In this document: piece after piece, positions 19,701 through 22,676 of the stretch | Layout: the number at the start of each line of letters is the position of its first letter | How positions within the stretch are numbered: the first letter of the stretch is position 1 | Source of the DNA: Larix sibirica | Taxonomy: Eukaryota > Streptophyta > Pinopsida > Pinales > Pinaceae | Reading direction: 5' to 3' | NCBI GenBank assembly: GCA_004151065.3 | Contig: NWUY0305060836.1 | Location: 5,760-28,435 of the forward strand | DNA length: 22,676 nt | Made by a program: the position numbers and the translations under genes | Notes under the pieces: model-generated | What the model saw: only the letters and a program-made list of their open reading frames with translations | Told to the model about the DNA's origin: nothing | The model's database searches: none

Positions 19701-21457
19701 GTTTACAAGTCTTTCTTAACCAAGAAGACACAAGGAAAGGTATTTTCTATTACCTCAAATTAAGCTAGTTGTTTATAACTTTAGGTCAATTTGTAGCAAC
19801 CGTATCAAGATAAGTCTTCGAACTCCCAGTTGTTTTCTGTTTTTATTTGTCTGGAAACAAGTTTTTGTTATTTTACAAATATATTACAAATTTGGTTTGC
19901 TCACAAATCTGCCACACCCATACCATTTCCTTCACATTTTGAGTTTTATAAGTTAGAACACTTCTCGTACTAGGCTGCTCGGACTTTATAAAACCCAGGT
20001 TGGTATTTAATATTTATGACCAGACCTAGGTAGTTCTTAAAACAGACCAACCGGCTGCTTATAGCAAAACCAAAGTGTTATCTCCAAGGGGACTATCATG
20101 TCTGCATTGTCAAACCACAACCATGGTTGACCATTGGACAGGCACTGGATACATATATCTACTCCCTCAACCTCCTAGAATGAGGTTGACCATTGGAGGG
20201 CACTGGATACATATATCTACTCCCTCAGCCACATTCACCTTCTTCAAACCTTCTTAGATGGTTTCCAGTTCCACTTTGCACACTTTCCTCTAGCAAGAAG
20301 TGGAGAGACTCATCAGCCCAATCTGTTCTTGCAAGTTCCTCAAAAGGGACGTGTTTGTTTGTGCTTATTGGGAGTCGGGACAGTCTACCTACTTGGTTGT
20401 GCATCTCCTTAACCCCGTCCAACTGGCCCCGCAGATGGAACAAATGTGCAAAATGTTTTTATTTCATGTGCAAAATATTTGGCTAATCCTCTCTCTCTTT
20501 CTCTCTCCCCTGTGTTAGTGATGCTTCTTCATTACATAGGAAGAATGACCGACAGTTTGCAGACTCAGTCACCCATAAAGGGTCATACTTATGTTTGGCA
20601 AAGATGCCGTGAGATTTGGTAGCTCCTACACCAAAATTTCCCAGGATTTACACTTGGTGCTAACCACATGGTCGGGAATGGGGAAACCTTTGTTAGATCG
20701 GAACCCTGGTGGATGGTGTAAGAAGCCATCATCCTCACTAGTGAATGAATACCTTATTGGTGATGTCTCTTTTCCTCACTTTGTCTGCTAGAATGTTGAC
20801 ACTCTTCCTTCCCTTCTTTGACTGAGTGTTTATCACTGGTGCTTGGTTGTAGCTTTCCTTAGCCAGTACCACTAGAGGGCAGCCTTGTACTGCAATTCAC
20901 CACCTCTTTGAATGTATTCCGTTCCATGTTAATTTGCATTCTTCTTCTTACTGCTATGTATTCATCTCATTACAGGCAGCAGGAATGATATTCTGACTGA
21001 AATGTGGCTTTTTATAATATTTGCAGCTGTTATTGATCTAATACTTTTATAATATTTTCTGTCAAAACCAATGTTACAGGCTGATGCTTTGGTTGTGAAA
21101 AAGGCAACTGAATATGGTGCTGTGGAAATATGGATGAATGAACGAGTTCGTCGGGCTTGTGCAAGCAGCTGTGCTGATTTTGTTCATGGTTTCATTGAGG
21201 TGTAGCATTTTTCGAGAATTGACATCAATGTTCATGATCTGCGATTATTTTTTAAGATAATCAATATATTTTGAATAGGCTTGATTGACCCAGCTTTCTT
21301 GTTTGGCTGCTAACTCTAGGTGCGAATGATGTTTTAAGTGCTCCATTGCAGAGTTCAACAGGAGGCAAAGGAGATGAATACTGGCTTGTATGGCGTTATG
21401 AAGGAGATGCTACACTGGCAGATCTTATGCTGAGTAAAGATTTCCCCTATAATGTTG
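16298..21457 (+). CDS. STN7: Serine/threonine kinase STN7, chloroplastic (5' partial gene, exons 1-4)
   Basis: STN7 is the thylakoid kinase that phosphorylates light-harvesting complex II when the plastoquinone pool is reduced, driving state transitions. Joined exons 16298-16732, 19653-19739, 21080-21199 and 21352-21457 give about 249 residues plus one base. Order: basic transit peptide (about 1-57); GLPCTVMECGDMIYRSTLP, holding the lumenal Cys pair (C79, C84); a hydrophobic segment (about 104-135, APGVLLAMLAASYLWATPGV); glycine loop LGEGAFGVVY (154-163); VVKK with the likely ATP-binding Lys181; then EIWMNERVRRAC and DEYWLVWRYEGDATLADLM. The Cys motif separates STN7 from its paralogue STN8. 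All introns are GT-AG. The catalytic loop and C-lobe must lie right of the window (the Arabidopsis protein is about 560 residues). No stop or frameshift breaks the exons, so the gene looks functional. Confidence 0.93.
17127..17226. repeat. Perfect 50-bp tandem duplication in STN7 intron 1
   Basis: 17127-17176 and 17177-17226 are identical, each starting ATGATTGTTCAAGGATC and ending TTACACACTCAT. Complete identity suggests a recent duplication or an assembly artefact. Confidence 0.95.
17234..17238. repeat. Left TSD of solo LTR
   Basis: TAAGC directly before the TGT end, matching 18556-18560. Confidence 0.65.
17239..18555. mobile_element. Solo LTR in STN7 intron 1
   Basis: 1,317 bp bounded by TGTCATGTCCCC at the left and GTGTTACA at the right, giving the TG...CA ends (TGT...ACA) of LTR retrotransposons. 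The 5-bp word TAAGC flanks it on both sides (17234-17238 and 18556-18560), the TSD size usual for Ty1 and Ty3 elements. Inside there is no coding region. A TATA-rich stretch (TATATTATATATAAATG, about 18429-18445) sits near the right end, as an LTR promoter would if the LTR reads left to right. No second LTR or internal gag-pol is present, so it is a solo LTR left by recombination. A 31-bp tandem duplication occurs inside (18277-18338). Confidence 0.7.
18277..18338. repeat. Perfect 31-bp tandem duplication inside the solo LTR
   Basis: CTTAGGTTAATGACTCAATA begins at 18277 and again at 18308. The two 31-base units are identical, and the first five bases of a third follow at 18339. Confidence 0.93.
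18556..18560. repeat. Right TSD of solo LTR
   Basis: TAAGC directly after the ACA end, matching 17234-17238. Confidence 0.65.
18561..19652. other. STN7 intron 1, 3' part
   Basis: T-rich non-coding sequence typical of plant introns, ending TCTTTCAG at 19652. An open stretch at 18543-18809 straddles the LTR boundary and is not a gene. Nothing else recognised. Confidence 0.75.
19653..19739 (+). CDS. STN7: STN7 exon 2 (glycine loop)
   Basis: 29 codons, phase 0 at both ends, flanked by TTTCAG and GTATTT. Encodes EDFVLDKKLGEGAFGVVYK plus a lysine-rich linker, which is the ATP-binding P-loop of the kinase N-lobe. Confidence 0.92.
19740..21079. other. STN7 intron 2
   Basis: 1,340 bp, GT-AG, with the acceptor TGTTACAG. 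It contains a 58-59 bp imperfect tandem duplication (20125-20240) and a short CT-rich run near 20492-20510. Open stretches at 20075-20518 and 20591-20791 lack recognisable domains and overlap the duplication, so they are not called. Confidence 0.8.
20125..20240. repeat. 59-bp tandem duplication in STN7 intron 2
   Basis: GGTTGACCATTGGA followed by GGCACTGGATACATATATCT and ACTCCCTCA occurs at 20125 and again at 20184. The copies differ by a 1-base indel and a diverging 3' end. Confidence 0.88.
21080..21199 (+). CDS. STN7: STN7 exon 3 (ATP-binding Lys, alpha-C region)
   Basis: 40 codons, phase 0, from TTACAG to GAG/GTGTAG. Encodes ADALVVKKATEYGAVEIWMN and ERVRRACASSCADFVHGF, which align in order with the conserved STN7 N-lobe. 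Confidence 0.92.
21200..21351. other. STN7 intron 3
   Basis: 152 bp, GT-AG, T-rich, with the acceptor CCATTGCAG. It is the only short intron seen in this gene and has no inserted element. Confidence 0.85.
21352..21457 (+). CDS. STN7: STN7 exon 4
   Basis: 35 codons plus one base. Encodes GDEYWLVWRYEGDATLADLM and SKDFPYNV, then G/GTATC. The donor splits a codon after its first base, and a Glu codon (G plus AA/AG) would restore the conserved V-E step of the family. Confidence 0.9.
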
Positions 21458-22150
21458 GTATCATATCTGAAAACAGTGTACACACCTATGGTTTCTTTGA
21501 ATTTTAGAAAGGTGGAGAATGCTCATGTTTAATGTCTTTGCCTGACTTGTATACAAGAATGCTATTACCTTTCTTTGGCCATATTTCAAACCCAAGTTCT
21601 TCAGTCGATTTCTCTATGTCTACCACAGTCGGTATGCCTTCTCCATTGACCCTCCATTCTCCATATATGCAGAAGACCATGACACCTCCAACATGGGGTA
21701 TACTCTCACTGAATTTCTATATCCATGGTTTTGTTTAGAATTGCAGTTCTTTCTATGTTTCCTTAGGGGTATTTGATGAGACTGGTTCTCTAAGTTCATT
21801 GTGGACTTAGTTCCACAAATTTTTTTCTTTCTATTTCATTGTACATAATTCATAAGGGGCTTCGTCACACTTGATCACCCACCTAAATATATATATTTTA
21901 ATTGTAACCCTATGAGACTTGGTCAAAGATGATTACTCTCAAGTTTCCACTAATTTTATACTTTCATATCAATTAAGACGTTAGGTGAGGTAGCAGGTTA
22001 TCCCTAAAATATATATCTCATTGGTTACCCCTAAACTAGATATCTCATTCTATGAATCTATTCCACTTCGTTACTGAATTCAATCGAGTGATAATACAAT
22101 GAAGATTGTATGATATGTATACATTGTGATCGATATCTTCTTCACCGGGT
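21458..22150. other. STN7 intron 4, 5' part
   Basis: Non-coding AT-rich sequence after exon 4. An open stretch at 21532-21738 has no domain. A weak ~30-bp duplication occurs near 21998-22051 (TCTCATTGGTTACCCCTAAA versus the preceding unit). No next STN7 exon was found in this window. Confidence 0.65.
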
Positions 22151-22169
22151 TTTAATCTCGACCCCCCTC

Positions 22170-22676
22170 TTTTTGGATGACACAGTTCTCTTCTCCTCCA
22201 GACTGGAAGGGTTGCAGAGACAGCTTGATTCCTTGTCCTTATTTTGTGATCTTCGTTAAATGATGGTCAACTTGAGCAAAAACAAGGTTATGATTTTCAA
22301 TGGGATGCAGTTCGTTCTTTCAGACTATCAATTTTATTTCCAGGGTGTGGAGATTGAGATCACTACAGTTTACACTTATTTGTGTGTTTAGTTTGCAGGG
22401 CCCAGATTTGGTTTGGTTAAGCCCTTCAACCCGGATCAACAAGGTGTATGGCTCCCTTGCTCTCCTTGAGCATTAGTGTTTGCAGAACCATTTTTCAAGA
22501 TATTTAGTCCAAGATGGAATTTGTTATCACCAATCTTGTAGTTTCCCCTACAGATGGATCCAAGGTGGATGGTAGAGGGGATAGGCAACTAAAGTGGTGA
22601 ACCAAGAGAGCCTTAGTTCCCAAATGGATGGTTGTCACGCCAACCAAGGCACTCTTCGCTTTAGCTATCAAAGCCA
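22170..22676 (+). pseudogene. LINE reverse-transcriptase fragment in STN7 intron 4 (runs off window)
   Basis: From 22170 the + strand reads LFLDDTVLFSSRLEGLQRQL then FCDLR, a TAA stop, MMVNLSKNKVMIFNG, YFQGVEIEITTVYTYLCV, a TAG stop, and AGPRFGL. This is the RT palm from the catalytic (F/Y)xDD box (here LDD) through the thumb of a non-LTR retrotransposon. After a frameshift near 22430, VYGSLALLEH, a stop and FQDI/SKME continue the same protein to about 22530. It differs in style from the 7-kb LINE in this window (there the box belongs to a KYLGY-type RT), so it is another family. It is 5'-truncated near 22160 and heavily broken, and its 3' end and TSD lie outside the window. Confidence 0.78.

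Noticed and set aside
20075-20518. Several overlapping frames in intron 2
   Set aside because: They overlap the 59-bp duplication, sit on both strands and carry no domain. Intron sequence is the simpler reading.
1-22676. CRISPR array, phage, bacterial operon or organelle genes
   Set aside because: No spacer-repeat pattern, no ribosome binding sites and no compact gene layout. The splice sites and plant LINEs show a plant nuclear origin.

Overview
The window looks like nuclear DNA from a seed plant with a large, repeat-rich genome. A gymnosperm seems most likely, but this is inference from intron size and repeat load and is not proven. It holds one recognisable host gene, and most of the rest is decayed transposable elements and AT-rich sequence. 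No bacterial, organellar, tRNA or rRNA features were seen.

The host gene is the 5' half of the chloroplast thylakoid state-transition kinase STN7 (Stt7 in algae), on the + strand. Four exons are visible (16298-16732, 19653-19739, 21080-21199, 21352-21457), all joined by GT-AG introns. They encode about 249 residues: transit peptide, the lumenal Cys pair, a membrane segment and the kinase N-lobe. The catalytic loop and C-lobe lie beyond the right edge. The introns have collected elements: intron 1 carries a 1.3-kb solo LTR with a 5-bp target-site duplication (TSD), and intron 4 carries a LINE reverse-transcriptase fragment that runs off the window.

Layout. 1-857: no clear gene, with faint resemblance to a retroelement integrase. 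858-1378: degenerate ~73-bp tandem array ending at two N bases. 1490-1740: short-period TAATTACCCC-like array. 1742-2928: AT-rich. 2942-9975: a full-length 7.0-kb L1-type LINE flanked by a perfect 13-bp TSD, with ORF1 (DUF4283-like region plus zinc knuckle) and ORF2 (endonuclease, RT, zf-RVT, RNase H), all badly broken. 10012-10498: a 5'-truncated LINE tail on the minus strand with a perfect 12-bp TSD. 12001-13656: a third LINE on the minus strand with a 12-bp perfect TSD (18 bp with one mismatch). It has RNase H followed by an extra ~300-codon reading frame ending in a probable coiled coil, inserted in a local degenerate repeat. 15039-15225: hAT transposase C-terminal remnant. 15226-16297: STN7 upstream region with two local tandem duplications.

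The elements do not work together. They are independent insertions at different stages of decay around one photosynthesis-regulation gene. The most novel item is the unassigned reading frame downstream of RNase H in the third LINE.
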